Origin: Karalla daura
Lineage: Eukaryota > Chordata > Actinopteri > Chaetodontiformes > Leiognathidae
Assembly (NCBI GenBank): GCA_029224185.1
Contig: CM055191.1
Coordinates: 27,961,952-28,025,951, forward strand
Length of the DNA stretch: 64,000 nucleotides
Direction: 5' to 3'
Positions 52,420-64,000 of the stretch are shown here, one piece after another. Every line of letters starts with the position of its first letter. The stretch's first letter is position 1. Under the pieces are notes generated by a model that saw nothing but the letters and a program-made list of their open reading frames with translations, did no database searches and had not been told where the DNA came from. A program made the translations under genes and the position numbers.

Positions 52420-53405
52420 TTCTTATGGGAAAAAGCCAAATTGGCCAAGTGATAAACATTTGGCTCTATGGAGACAACGCTTTCACCAATCTGGAATATG
52501 AGCTCACTGTCACACCGTAGGGGAGAGTCTCCAGAACGCCCTGACGCGAATTGGTGTGTTTACTATGAAAACTGTGGCCACAGTCGCGAGGAGAAGTGTA
52601 AGGTTTAACATTGATGGCAGCGGTGGGAAAATGAATGGGGGCTTATGGAGAGAAGAGGCTGCACTGGGCAGACGGTGAGGCTGGTCGTTTAAATTTCACA
52701 AGGCGCACGGGTTTATGGCCTGCCCCGCATGAGAGAGCACCAACGTTACTACAAAACTGGAAAAAAACATTTTTCTGCTGCTTAAGGTGTGGCTGGGAGC
52801 AGCGTGAAAAGAGTGAAACGAGAGCTGATTTTTCAGCGATCCCGCATGTCGGCCCGGTGCTAAGAAGAGATTGGACATGCCCAATGCTGAGGGGGCCATT
52901 TCCCACTCTGGGAGTCTCCCAAAGCCTGTGCCATCTGCTGGGGTGCATTGAAGCTGGACGCCTGATCACTTTGTATTATCATGTCAGCAGAGGAGACATT
53001 GGAGCAGGTACCTGAGCACATGGTCGCCGAGAACAGGCGCTGCTGAAAAACCATACAACCTATCAGCGTGCAACTTGCTACACAAACACACCACAAGATT
53101 CTTCAATTTTTTAAATGAAAATGAAGTTTCAAAGTCAAAGTATGGCAACGTTGCGAATGTTTGTTTGTGGAGTTCTGTTTTTCCCATTCATTCTTATGGG
53201 AAAAAGCCAAATTGGCCAAGTGATAAACATTTGGCTCTATGGAGACAACGCTTTCACCAATCTGGAATATGAGCTCACTGTCACACCGTAGGGGAGAGTC
53301 TCCAGAACGCCCTGACGCGAATTGGTGTGTTTACTATGAAAACTGTGGCCACAGTCGCGAGGAGAAGTGTAAGGTTTAACATTGATGGCAGCGGTGGGAA
53401 AATGA

Positions 53406-55717
53406 ATGGGGCTTATGGAGAGAAGAGGCTGCACTGGGCAGACGGTGAGGCTGGTCGTTTAAATTTCACAAGGTGCACGGGTTTATGGCCTGCCCCGCAT
53501 GAGAGAGCACCAACGTTACTACAAAACTGGAAAAAAACATTTTTCTGCTGCTTAAGGTGTGGCTGGGAGCAGCGTGAAAAGAGCGAAACGAGAGCTGATT
53601 TTTCAGCGATCCCGCATGTCGGCCCGGTGCTAAGAAGAGATTGGACATGCCCAATGCTGAGGGGGCCATTTCCCACTCTGGGAGTCTCCCAAAGCCTGTG
53701 CCATCTGCTGGGGTGCATTGAAGCTGGACGCCTGATCACTTTGTATTATCATGTCAGCAGAGGAGACATTGGGGCAGGTACCTGAGCACATGGTTGCCGA
53801 GAACAGGCGCTGCTGAAAAACCATACAACCTATCAGCGTGCAACTCGCTACACAAACACAACACAAGATTCTTCAATTTTTGAAATGAAAATGAAGTTTC
53901 AAAGTCAAAGTATGGCAACGTTGCGAATGTTTGTTTGTGGAGTTCTGTTTTTCCCATTCATTCTTATGGGAAAAAGCCAAATTGGCCAAGTGATAAACAT
54001 TTGGCTCTATGGAGAAAACGCTTTCACCAATCTGAAATATGAGCTCACTGTCACACCGTAGGGGAGAGTCTCCAGAACGCCCTGACGCAATTTGGTGTGT
54101 GAACTATGAAAACTGTGGCCACAGTCGCGAGGAGAAGTGTAAGGTTTAACATTGATGGCAGCGGTGGGAAAATGAATGGGGGCTTATGGAGAGAAGAGGC
54201 TGCACTGGGCAGACGGTGAGGCTGGTCGTTTAAATTTCACAAGGCGCACGGGTTTATGGCCTGCCCCGCATGAGAGAGCACCAACGTTACTACAAAACTG
54301 GAAAAAAACATTTTTCTGCTGCTTAAGGTGTGGCTGGGAGCAGCGTGAAAAGAGCGAAACGAGAGCTGATTTTTCAGCGATCCCGCATGTCGGCCCGGTG
54401 CTAAGAAGAGATTGGACATGCCCAATGCTGAGGGGGCCATTTCCCACTCTTGGAGTCTCCCAAAGCCTGTGCCATCTGCTGGGGTGCATTGAAGCTGGAC
54501 GCCTGATCACTTTGTATTATCATGTCAGCAGAGGAGACATTGGAGCAGGTACCTGAGCACATGGTCGCCGAGAACAGGCGCTGCTGAAAAACCATGCAAC
54601 CAATCAGTGTGCAACTCGCTACACAAACACACCTCCAGTTTCTTGAATTTTTGAAATAAAAATGAAGTTTCAAAGTCAAAGTATGGCAACGTTGCAAATG
54701 TTTGTTTGTGGAGTTCTGTTTTTCCCATTCATTCTTATGGGAAAAAGCCAAATTGGCCAAGTGATAAACATTTGGCTCTATGGAGAAAACGCTTTCACCA
54801 ATCTGGAATATGAGCTCACTGTCACACCGTAGGGGAGAGTCTCCAGAACGCTCTGACGCGATTTGGTGTGTGTACTACTAAATCTGTGGCCAGAGCTGCG
54901 AGGAGAAGTGTAAGGTTGAACATTGATGGCAGCGGTGGGAAAATGAATGGGAGCTTATGGAGAGAAGAGGCTGCACTGGGCAGACGGTGAGGCTGGTCGT
55001 TTAAATTTCACAAGGCGCACGGGTTTATGGCCTGCCCCGCATGAGAGAGCACCAACGTTACTACAAAACTGGAAAAAAACATTTTTCTGCTGCTTAAGGT
55101 GTGGCTGGGAGCAGCGTGAAAAGAGTGAAACGAGAGCTGATTTTTCAGCGATCCCGCATGTCGGCCCGGTGCTAAGAAGAGATTGGACATGCCCAATGCT
55201 GAGGGGGCCATTTCCCACTCTGGGAGTCTCCCAAAGCCTGTGCCATCTGCTGGGGTGCATTGAAGCTGGACGCCTGATCACTTTGTATTATCATGTCAGC
55301 AGAGGAGACATTGGAGCAGGTACCTGAGCACATGGTCGCCGAGAACAGGCGCTGCTGAAAAACCATGCAACCAATCAGTGTGCAACTCGCTACACAAACA
55401 CACCTCCAGTTTCTTGAATTTTTGAAATAAAAATGAAGTTTCAAAGTCAAAGTATGGCAACGTTGCAAATGTTTGTTTGTGGAGTTCTGTTTTTCCCATT
55501 CATTCTTATGGGAAAAAGCCAAATTGGCCAAGTGATAAACATTTGGCTCTATGGAGAAAACGCTTTCACCAATCTGGAATATGAGCTCACTGTCACACCG
55601 TAGGGGAGAGTCTCCAGAACGCCCTGACGCGAATTGGTGTGTTTACTATGAAAACTGTGGCCACAGTCGCGAGGAGAAGTGTAAGGTTTAACATTGATGG
55701 CAGCGGTGGGAAAATGA
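53406..55717. repeat. Small second diverged island
   Basis: Three units carry marks of the main island: a Bs tail before 54176, CATGCAACCAATCAGTGTGC and CCTCCAGTTTCTTG in the units at 54176 and 54947, a C tail at 54853-54925, and GGAGAAAACGC. They lack TTAGGG and GCAGGGACC, so they are relatives of the main island units and not recent copies. The unit at 53406 also resembles the one at 46468 (shared G loss and GGTGCACG). Confidence 0.8.
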
Positions 55718-58700
55718 ATGGGGGCTTATGGAGAGAAGAGGCTGCACTGGGCAGACGGTGAGGCTGGTCGTTTAAATTTCACAAGGCGCACGGGTTTATG
55801 GCCTGCCCCGCATGAGAGAGCACCAACGTTACTACAAAACTGGAAAAAAACATTTTTCTGCTGCTTAAGGTGTGGCTGGGAGCAGCGTGAAAAGAGTGAA
55901 ACGAGAGCTGATTTTTCAGCGATCCCGCATGTCGGCCCGGTGCTAAGAAGAGATTGGACATGCCCAATGCTGAGGGGGCCATTTCCCACTCTGGGAGTCT
56001 CCCAAAGCCTGTGCCATCTGCTGGGGTGCATTGAAGCTGGACGCCTGATCACTTTGTATTATCATGTCAGCAGAGGAGACATTGGAGCAGGTACCTGAAC
56101 ACATGGTCGCCGAGAACAGGCGCTGCTGAAAAACCATACAACCTATCAGCGTGCAACTCGCTACACAAACACACCACAAGATTCTTCAATTTTTGAAATG
56201 AAAATGAAGTTTCAAAGTCAAAGTTTGGCAACGTTGCGAATGTTTGTTTGTGGAGTTCTGTTTTCCCCATTCATTCTTATGGGAAAAAGCCAAATTGGCC
56301 AAGTGATAAACATTTGGCTCTATGGAGACAACGCTTTCACCAATCTGGAATATGAGCTCACTGTCACACCGTAGGGGAGAGTCTCCAGAACGCCCTGACG
56401 CGAATTGGTGTGTTTACTATGAAAACTGTGGCCACAGTCGCGAGGAGAAGTGTAAGGTTTAACATTGATGGCAGCGGTGGGAAAATGAATGGGGGCTTAT
56501 GGAGAGAAGAGGCTGCACTGGGCAGACGGTGAGGCTGGTCGTTTAAATTTCACAAGGCGCACGGGTTTATGGCCTGCCCCGCATGAGAGAGCACCAACGT
56601 TACTACAAAACTGGAAAAAAACATTTTTCTGCTGCTTAAGGTGTGGCTGGGAGCAGCGTGAAAAGAGTGAAACGAGAGCTGATTTTTCAGCGATCCCGCA
56701 TGTCGGCCCGGTGCTAAGAAGAGATTGGACATGCCCAATGCTGAGGGGGCCATTTCCCACTCTGGGAGTCTCCCAAAGCCTGTGCCATCTGCTGGGGTGC
56801 ATTGAAGCTGGACGCCTGATCACTTTGTATTATCATGTCAGCAGAGGAGACATTGGAGCAGGTACCTGAACACATGGTCGCCGAGAACAGGCGCTGCTGA
56901 AAAACCATACAACCTATCAGCGTGCAACTCGCTACACAAACACACCACAAGATTCTTCAATTTTTGAAATGAAAATGAAGTTTCAAAGTCAAAGTATGGC
57001 AACGTTGCGAATGTTTGTTTGTGGAGTTCTGTTTTTCCCATTCATTCTTATGGGAAAAAGCCAAATTGGCCAAGTGTTAAACATTTGGCTCTATGGAGAC
57101 AACGCTTTCACCAATCTGGAATATGAGCTTACGGTCACGCCGTAGGGGAGAGTCTCCAGATTGCCCTGACACCATTTGGAGTGTCTACTATGAAAACTGT
57201 GGCCACAGTCGCGAGGAGTACTGTAACGTTGAACACCGATGGCAGCGGTGGGAAAATGAATGGGGGCTTATGGAGAGAAGAGGCTGCACTGGGCAGACGG
57301 TGAGGCTGGTCGTTTAAATTTCACAAGGCGCACGGGTTTATGGCCTGCCCCGCATGAGAGAGCACCAACGTTACTACAAAACTGGAAAAAAACATTTTTC
57401 TGCTGCTTAAGGTGTGGCTGGGAGCAGCGTGAAAAGAGTGAAACGAGAGCTGATTTTTCAGCGATCCCGCATGTCGGCCCGGTGCTAAGAAGAGATTGGA
57501 CATGCCCAATGCTGAGGGGGCCATTTCCCACTCTGGGAGTCTCCCAAAGCCTGTGCCATCTGCTGGGGTGCATTGAAGCTGGACGCCTGATCACTTTGTA
57601 TTATCATGTCAGCAGAGGAGACATTGGAGCAGGTACCTGAGCACATGGTCGCCGAGAACAGGCGCTGCTGAAAAACCATACAACCTATCAGCGTGCAACT
57701 TGCTACACAAACACACCACAAGATTCTTCAATTTTTGAAATGAAAATGAAGTTTCAAAGTCAAAGTTTGGCAACGTTGCGAATGTTTGTTTGTGGAGTTC
57801 TGTTTTTCCCATTCATTCTTATGGGAAAAAGCCAAATTGGCCAAGTGTTAAACATTTGGCTCTATGGAGACAACGCTTTCACCAATCTGGAATATGAGCT
57901 TACTGTCACGCCGTAGGGGAGAGTCTCCAGATTGCCCTGACACCATTTGGAGTGTCTACTATGAAAACTGTGGCCACAGTCGCGAGGAGTACTGTAACGT
58001 TGAACACCGATGGCAGCGGTGGGAAAATGAATGGGGGCTTATGGAGAGAAGAGGCTGCACTGGGCAGACGGTGAGGCTGGTCGTTTAAATTTCACAAGGC
58101 GCACGGGTTTATGGCCTGCCCCGCATGAGAGAGCACCAACGTTACTACAAAACTGGAAAAAAACATTTTTCTGCTGCTTAAGGTGTGGCTGGGAGCAGCG
58201 TGAAAAGAGTGAAACGAGAGCTGATTTTTCAGCGATCCCGCATGTCGGCCCGGTGCTAAGAAGAGATTGGACATGCCCAATGCTGAGGGGGCCATTTCCC
58301 ACTCTGGGAGTCTCCCAAAGCCTGTGCCATCTGCTGGGGTGCATTGAAGCTGGACGCCTGATCACTTTGTATTATCATGTCAGCAGAGGAGACATTGGAG
58401 CAGGTACCTGAGCACATGGTCGCCGAGAACAGGCGCTGCTGAAAAACCATACAACCTATCAGCGTGCAACTTGCTACACAAACACACCACAAGATTCTTC
58501 AATTTTTGAAATGAAAATGAAGTTTCAAAGTCAAAGTTTGGCAACGTTGCGAATGTTTGTTTGTGGAGTTCTGTTTTTCCCATTCATTCTTATGGGAAAA
58601 AGCCAAATTGGCCAAGTGATAAACATTTGGCTCTATGGAGACAACGCTTTCACCAATCTGGAATATGAGCTCACTGTCACACCGTAGGGGAGAGTCTCCA

Positions 58701-59552
58701 GAACGCCCTGACGCGAATTGGTGTGTTTACTATGAAAACTGTGGCCACAGTCGCGAGGAGAAGTGTAAGGTTTAACATTGATGGCAGCGGTGGGAAAATG
58801 AATGGGGGCTTATGGAGAGAAGAGGCTGCACTGGGCAGACGGTGAGGCTGGTCGTTTAAATTTCACAAGGCGCACGGGTTTATGGCCTGCCCCGCATGAG
58901 AGAGCACCAACGTTACTACAAAACTGGAAAAAAACATTTTTCTGCTGCTTAAGGTGTGGCTGGGAGCAGCGTGAAAAGAGTGAAACGAGAGCTGATTTTT
59001 CAGCGATCCCGCATGTCGGCCCGGTGCTAAGAAGAGATTGGACATGCCCAATGCTGAGGGGGCCATTTCCCACTCTGGGAGTCTCCCAAAGCCTGTGCCA
59101 TCTGCTGGGGTGCATTGAAGCTGGACGCCTGATCACTTTGTATTATCATGTCAGCAGAGGAGACATTGGAGCAGGTACCTGAGCACATGGTCGCCGAGAA
59201 CAGGCGCTGCTGAAAAACCATACAACCTATCAGCGTGCAACTTGCTACACAAACACACCACAAGATTCTTCAATTTTTGAAATGAAAATGAAGTTTCAAA
59301 GTCAAAGTTTGGCAACGTTGCGAATGTTTGTTTGTGGAGTTCTGTTTTTCCCATTCATTCTTATGGGAAAAAGCCAAATTGGCCAAGTGATAAACATTTG
59401 GCTCTATGGAGACAACGCTTTCACCAATCTGGAATATGAGCTCACTGTCACACCGTAGGGGAGAGTCTCCAGAACGCCCTGACGCGAATTGGTGTGTTTA
59501 CTATGAAAACTGTGGCCACAGTCGCGAGGAGAAGTGTAAGGTTTAACATTGA

Positions 59553-62341
59553 TGGCAGCGGTGGGAAAATGAATGGGGGCTTATGGAGAGAAGAGGCTGC
59601 ACTGGGCAGACGGTGAGGCTGGTCGTTTAAATTTCACAAGGCGCACGGGTTTATGGCCTGCCCCGCATGAGAGAGCACCAACGTTACTACAAAACTGGAA
59701 AAAAACATTTTTCTGCTGCTTAAGGTGTGGCTGGGAGCAGCGTGAAAAGAGTGAAACGAGAGCTGATTTTTCAGCGATCCCGCATGTCGGCCCGGTGCTA
59801 AGAAGAGATTGGACATGCCCAATGCTGAGGGGGCCATTTCCCACTCTGGGAGTCTCCCAAAGCCTGTGCCATCTGCTGGGGTGCATTGAAGCTGGACGCC
59901 TGATCACTTTGTATTATCATGTCAGCAGAGGAGACATTGGAGCAGGTACCTGAGCACATGGTCGCCGAGAACAGGCGCTGCTGAAAAACCATACAACCTA
60001 TCAGCGTGCAACTTGCTACACAAACACACCACAAGATTCTTCAATTTTTGAAATGAAAATGAAGTTTCAAAGTCAAAGTATGGCAACGTTGCGAATGTTT
60101 GTTTGTGGAGTTCTGTTTTTCCCATTCATTCTTATGGGAAAAAGCCAAATTGGCCAAGTGATAAACATTTGGCTCTATGGAGACAACGCTTTCACCAATC
60201 TGGAATATGAGCTCACTGTCACACCGCAGGGGAGAGTCTCCAGATTGCCCTGACACCATTTGGAGTGTCTACTATGAAAACTGTGGCCACAGTCACGAGG
60301 AGTACTGTAACGTTGAACACCGATGGCAGCGGTGGGAAAATGAATGGGGGCTTATGGAGAGAAGAGGCTGCACTGGGCAGACGGTGAGGCTGGTCGTTTA
60401 AATTTCACAAGGCGCACGGGTTTATGGCCTGCCCCGCATGAGAGAGCACCAACGTTACTACAAAACTGGAAAAAAACATTTTTCTGCTGCTTAAGGTGTG
60501 GCTGGGAGCAGCGTGAAAAGAGTGAAACGAGAGCTGATTTTTCAGCGATCCCGCATGTCGGCCCGGTGCTAAGAAGAGATTGGACATGCCCAATGCTGAG
60601 GGGGCCATTTCCCACTCTGGGAGTCTCCCAAAGCCTGTGCCATCTGCTGGGGTGCATTGAAGCTGGACGCCTGATCACTTTGTATTATCATGTCAGCAGA
60701 GGAGACATTGGAGCAGGTACCTGAGCACATGGTCGCCGAGAACAGGCGCTGCTGAAAAACCATACAACCTATCAGCGTGCAACTTGCTACACAAACACAC
60801 CACAAGATTCTTCAATTTTTGAAATGAAAATGAAGTTTCAAAGTCAAAGTATGGCAACGTTGCGAATGTTTGTTTGTGGAGTTCTGTTTTTCCCATTCAT
60901 TCTTATGGGAAAAAGCCAAATTGGCCAAGTGATAAACATTTGGCTCTATGGAGACAACGCTTTCACCAATCTGGAATATGAGCTCACTGTCACACCGCAG
61001 GGGAGAGTCTCCAGATTGCCCTGACACCATTTGGAGTGTCTACTATGAAAACTGTGGCCACAGTCACGAGGAGTACTGTAACGTTGAACACCGATGGCAG
61101 CGGTGGGAAAATGAATGGGGGCTTATGGAGAGAAGAGGCTGCACTGGGCAGACGGTGAGGCTGGTCGTTTAAATTTCACAAGGCGCACGGGTTTATGGCC
61201 TGCCCCGCATGAGAGAGCACCAACGTTACTACAAAACTGGAAAAAAACATTTTTCTGCTGCTTAAGGTGTGGCTGGGAGCAGCGTGAAAAGAGTGAAACG
61301 AGAGCTGATTTTTCAGCGATCCCGCATGTCGGCCCGGTGCTAAGAAGAGATTGGACATGCCCAATGCTGAGGGGGCCATTTCCCACTCTGGGAGTCTCCC
61401 AAAGCCTGTGCCATCTGCTGGGGTGCATTGAAGCTGGACGCCTGATCACTTTGTATTATCATGTCAGCAGAGGAGACATTGGAGCAGGTACCTGAGCACA
61501 TGGTCGCCGAGAACAGGCGCTGCTGAAAAACCATACAACCTATCAGCGTGCAACTTGCTACACAAACACACCACAAGATTCTTCAATTTTTGAAATGAAA
61601 ATGAAGTTTCAAAGTCAAAGTATGGCAACGTTGCGAATGTTTGTTTGTGGAGTTCTGTTTTTCCCATTCATTCTTATGGGAAAAAGCCAAATTGGCCAAG
61701 TGATAAACATTTGGCTCTATGGAGACAACGCTTTCACCAATCTGGAATATGAGCTCACTGTCACACCGCAGGGGAGAGTCTCCAGATTGCCCTGACACCA
61801 TTTGGAGTGTCTACTATGAAAACTGTGGCCACAGTCACGAGGAGTACTGTAACGTTGAACACCGATGGCAGCGGTGGGAAAATGAATGGGGGCTTATGGA
61901 GAGAAGAGGCTGCACTGGGCAGACGGTGAGGCTGGTCGTTTAAATTTCACAAGGCGCACGGGTTTATGGCCTGCCCCGCATGAGAGAGCACCAACGTTAC
62001 TACAAAACTGGAAAAAAACATTTTTCTGCTGCTTAAGGTGTGGCTGGGAGCAGCGTGAAAAGAGTGAAACGAGAGCTGATTTTTCAGCGATCCCGCATGT
62101 CGGCCCGGTGCTAAGAAGAGATTGGACATGCCCAATGCTGAGGGGGCCATTTCCCACTCTGGGAGTCTCCCAAAGCCTGTGCCATCTGCTGGGGTGCATT
62201 GAAGCTGGACGCCTGATCACTTTGTATTATCATGTCAGCAGAGGAGACATTGGAGCAGGTACCTGAGCACATGGTCGCCGAGAACAGGCGCTGCTGAAAA
62301 ACCATACAACCTATCAGCGTGCAACTTGCTACACAAACACA
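59553..62341 (+). repeat. Homogenised run of single units
   Basis: The sequence repeats with a strict 771-bp period and no difference seen through the units at 59573, 60344 and 61115, and on into 61886. It is bounded at the left by the B-to-Ap tail change and at the right by 62342 A/61571 C. Three Ap tails in a row occur only here. This is one-unit amplification, unlike the multi-unit blocks to the left. Confidence 0.85.
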
Positions 62342-62656
62342 ACACAAGATTCTTCAATTTTTGAAATGAAAATGAAGTTTCAAAGTCAAAGTTTGGCAAC
62401 ACTGCGAATGTTTGTTTGTGGAGTTCTGTTTTTCCCATTCATTCTTATGGGAAAAAGCCAAATTGGCCAAGTGATAAACATTTGGCTCTATGGAGACAAC
62501 GCTTTCACCAATCTGGAATATGAGCTCACTGTCACACCGTAGGGGAGAGTCTCCAGAACGCCCTGACGCGAATTGGTGTGTTTACTATGAAAACTGTGGC
62601 CACAGTCGCGAGGAGAAGTGTAAGGTTAAACATTGATGGCAGCGGTGGGAAAATGA

Positions 62657-64000
62657 ATGGGGGCTTATGGAGAGAAGAGGCTGCACTGGGCAGACGGTGA
62701 GGCTGGTCGTTTAAATTTCACAAGGCGCACGGGTTTATGGCCTGCCCCGCATGAGAGAGCACCAACGTTACTACAAAACTGGAAAAAAACATTTTTCTGC
62801 TGCTTAAGGTGTGGCTGGGAGCAGCGTGAAAAGAGCGAAACGAGAGCTGATTTTTCAGCGATCCCGCATGTCGGCCCGGTGCTAAGAAGAGATTGGACAT
62901 GCCCAATGCTGAGGGGGCCATTTCCCACTCTGGGAGTCTCCCAAAGCCTGTGCCATCTGCTGGGGTGCATTGAAGCTGGACGCCTGATCACTTTGTATTA
63001 TCATGTCAGCAGAGGAGACATTGGGGCAGGTACCTGAGCACATGGTTGCCGAGAACAGGCGCTGCTGAAAAACCATACAACCTATCAGCGTGCAACTTGC
63101 TACACAAACACAACACAAGATTCTTCAATTTTTGAAATGAAAATGAAGTTTCAAAGTCAAAGTATGGCAACGTTGCGAATGTTTGTTTGTGGAGTTCTGT
63201 TTTTCCCATTCATTCTTATGGGAAAAAGCCAAATTGGCCAAGTGATAAACATTTGGCTCTATGGAGACAACGCTTTCACCTATCTGGAATATGAGCTTAC
63301 TGTCACGCCGTAGGGGAGTTTCTCCATATTGCCCTGACACGATTTGGAGTGTCTACTATGAAAATTGTGGCCACAGTCGCGAGGAGTACTGTACCGTTGA
63401 ACACCGATGGCAGCGGTGGGAAAACGAATGGGGGCTTATGGAGAGAAGAGGCTGCACTGGGCAGACGGTGAGGCTGGTCGTTTAAATTTCACAAGGCGCA
63501 CGGGTTTATGGCCTGCCCCGCATGAGAGAGCACCAACGTTACGACAAAACTGGAAAAAAACATTTTTCTGCTGCTTAAGGTGTGGCTGGGAGCAGCGTGA
63601 AAAGAGTGAAACGAGAGCTGATTTTTCAGCGATCCCGCATGTCGGCCCGGTGCTAAGAAGAGATTGGACATGCCCAATGCTGAGGGGGCCATTTCCCACT
63701 CTGGGAGTCACCCAAAGCCTGTGCCATCTGCTGGGGTGCATTGAGGCTGGACGCCTGATCACTTTGTATTATCATGTCAGCAGAGGAGACATTGGGGCAG
63801 GTACCTGAGCACATGGTTGCCGAGAACAGGCGCTGCTGAAAAACCATACAACCTATCAGCGTGCAACTTGCTACACAAACACAACACAAGATTCTTCAAT
63901 TTTTGAAATGAAAATGAAGTTTCAAAGTCAAAGTATGGCAACGTTGCGAATGTTTGTTTGTGGAGTTCTGTTTTTCCCATTCATTCTTAAGGGAAAAGCC
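62657..64000 (+). repeat. Last units with private mutations; partial unit at right edge
   Basis: The final stretch carries changes not seen elsewhere: 63319 T, 63320 T, 63327 T, 63365 T, 63710 A, 63745 G, 63990 A, and one A lost after it. That is eight in about 690 bp, where most units have none. The unit starting at 63428 is cut by the window end. ACGACAAAAC at 63541 is shared only with the unit at 26426. Confidence 0.8.

Larger units (their letters stand above)
1..64000. repeat. Satellite DNA array, ~771 bp units, fills the window
   Basis: Every part of the window belongs to a direct head-to-tail repeat. Unit starts are placed at the ATG of ATGGGGGCTT (or its variants), followed by the tail type lying just upstream: 224 A, 995 B, 1766 A, 2537 B, 3308 Ap, 4079 A, 4850 B, 5621 A, 6391 B, 7162 Ap, 7933 B, 8704 A, 9475 B, 10246 Ap, 11017 B, 11788 A, 12558 B, 13329 Ap, 14100 B, 14871 B, 15642 A, 16412 B, 17183 Ap, 17954 B, 18725 A, 19496 B, 20264 Bs, 21035 C, 21806 D, 22574 Bs, 23345 C, 24116 C, 24887 D, 25655 A, 26426 C, 27195 A, 27966 B, 28737 A, 29508 B, 30279 A, 31049 B, 31820 Ap, 32591 B, 33362 B, 34133 A, 34903 B, 35674 Ap, 36445 B, 37216 A, 37987 B, 38758 Ap, 39529 B, 40300 Ap, 41072 B, 41842 A, 42613 A, 43384 A, 44155 A, 44926 A, 45697 B, 46468 B, 47238 Bs, 48009 A, 48780 A, 49551 A, 50322 A, 51093 A, 51864 A, 52635 B, 53406 B, 54176 Bs, 54947 C, 55718 B, 56489 B, 57260 A, 58031 A, 58802 B, 59573 B, 60344 Ap, 61115 Ap, 61886 Ap, 62657 B, 63428 A. 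Unit lengths run from 768 to 772 bp, and most are exactly 771. No unit is inverted, and no foreign insertion is seen. The family is not recognised. A structural or heterochromatic role is inferred. Confidence 0.98.

Noticed and set aside
1..64000. CRISPR array
   Set aside because: Repeats are ~771 bp and contiguous, with no short repeat plus unique spacer layout and no cas genes.
1..64000. Transposon-derived tandem (LTR, LINE or DNA transposon)
   Set aside because: No terminal inverted repeats, target-site duplications, poly(A) tails, or transposase or reverse-transcriptase motifs were seen at unit junctions, which are seamless.

Overview
The whole 64 kb window is one uninterrupted head-to-tail satellite DNA array. 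The repeat unit is about 771 bp. I can place 83 successive copies of one anchor site, from 224 to 63428, which gives 82 complete anchor-to-anchor units plus a partial unit at each end. I find no protein-coding gene, rRNA, tRNA, snRNA, transposon, CRISPR array or unique sequence between units. The many open frames of 65-150 codons recur because the DNA recurs. They lie on both strands, overlap each other, and change frame freely between copies.

Organism: tandem satellite with higher-order structure points to a eukaryote. Most sites that differ between copies are C-to-T or G-to-A changes at CpG, which fits a genome with methylated cytosines, such as a vertebrate. The short dyad around a CCCAT/ATGGG pair resembles repeats I associate with fish genomes, but this is only an impression. 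I cannot name the species or a known satellite family. A centromeric, pericentromeric or other heterochromatic location is inferred, not shown.

Unit anatomy: counting from the anchor ATGGGGGCTT, the first ~380 bp (core) is almost invariant. The remaining ~390 bp (linker and tail) varies and carries several short palindromes. The last ~130 bp exists in distinct haplotypes: A, B, an A/B hybrid (Ap), a B variant (Bs), a strongly different C, and a second hybrid (D).

Layout: (1) 1-19716, mostly alternating A/Ap and B tails in nested higher-order blocks. (2) 19717-26971, an island of diverged units with Bs, C and D tails and 3-bp deletions. (3) 26972-38207, a second copy of material from region 1. 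It includes a 9.5 kb stretch that looks almost identical to 10198-19716, and it appears to lack about 11 units relative to region 1. (4) 38208-53405, locally amplified runs, including a trimer duplicated in tandem at 48-52.4 kb. (5) 53406-55717, a small second diverged island. (6) 55718-62341, homogenised units, with three consecutive units identical by eye at 59.6-61.9 kb. (7) 62342-64000, the last copies, which gain private mutations toward the right end, as expected near an array edge.

All comparisons were made by eye from the sequence. Duplication limits are the outermost mismatches I found, and a few further substitutions may have been missed.
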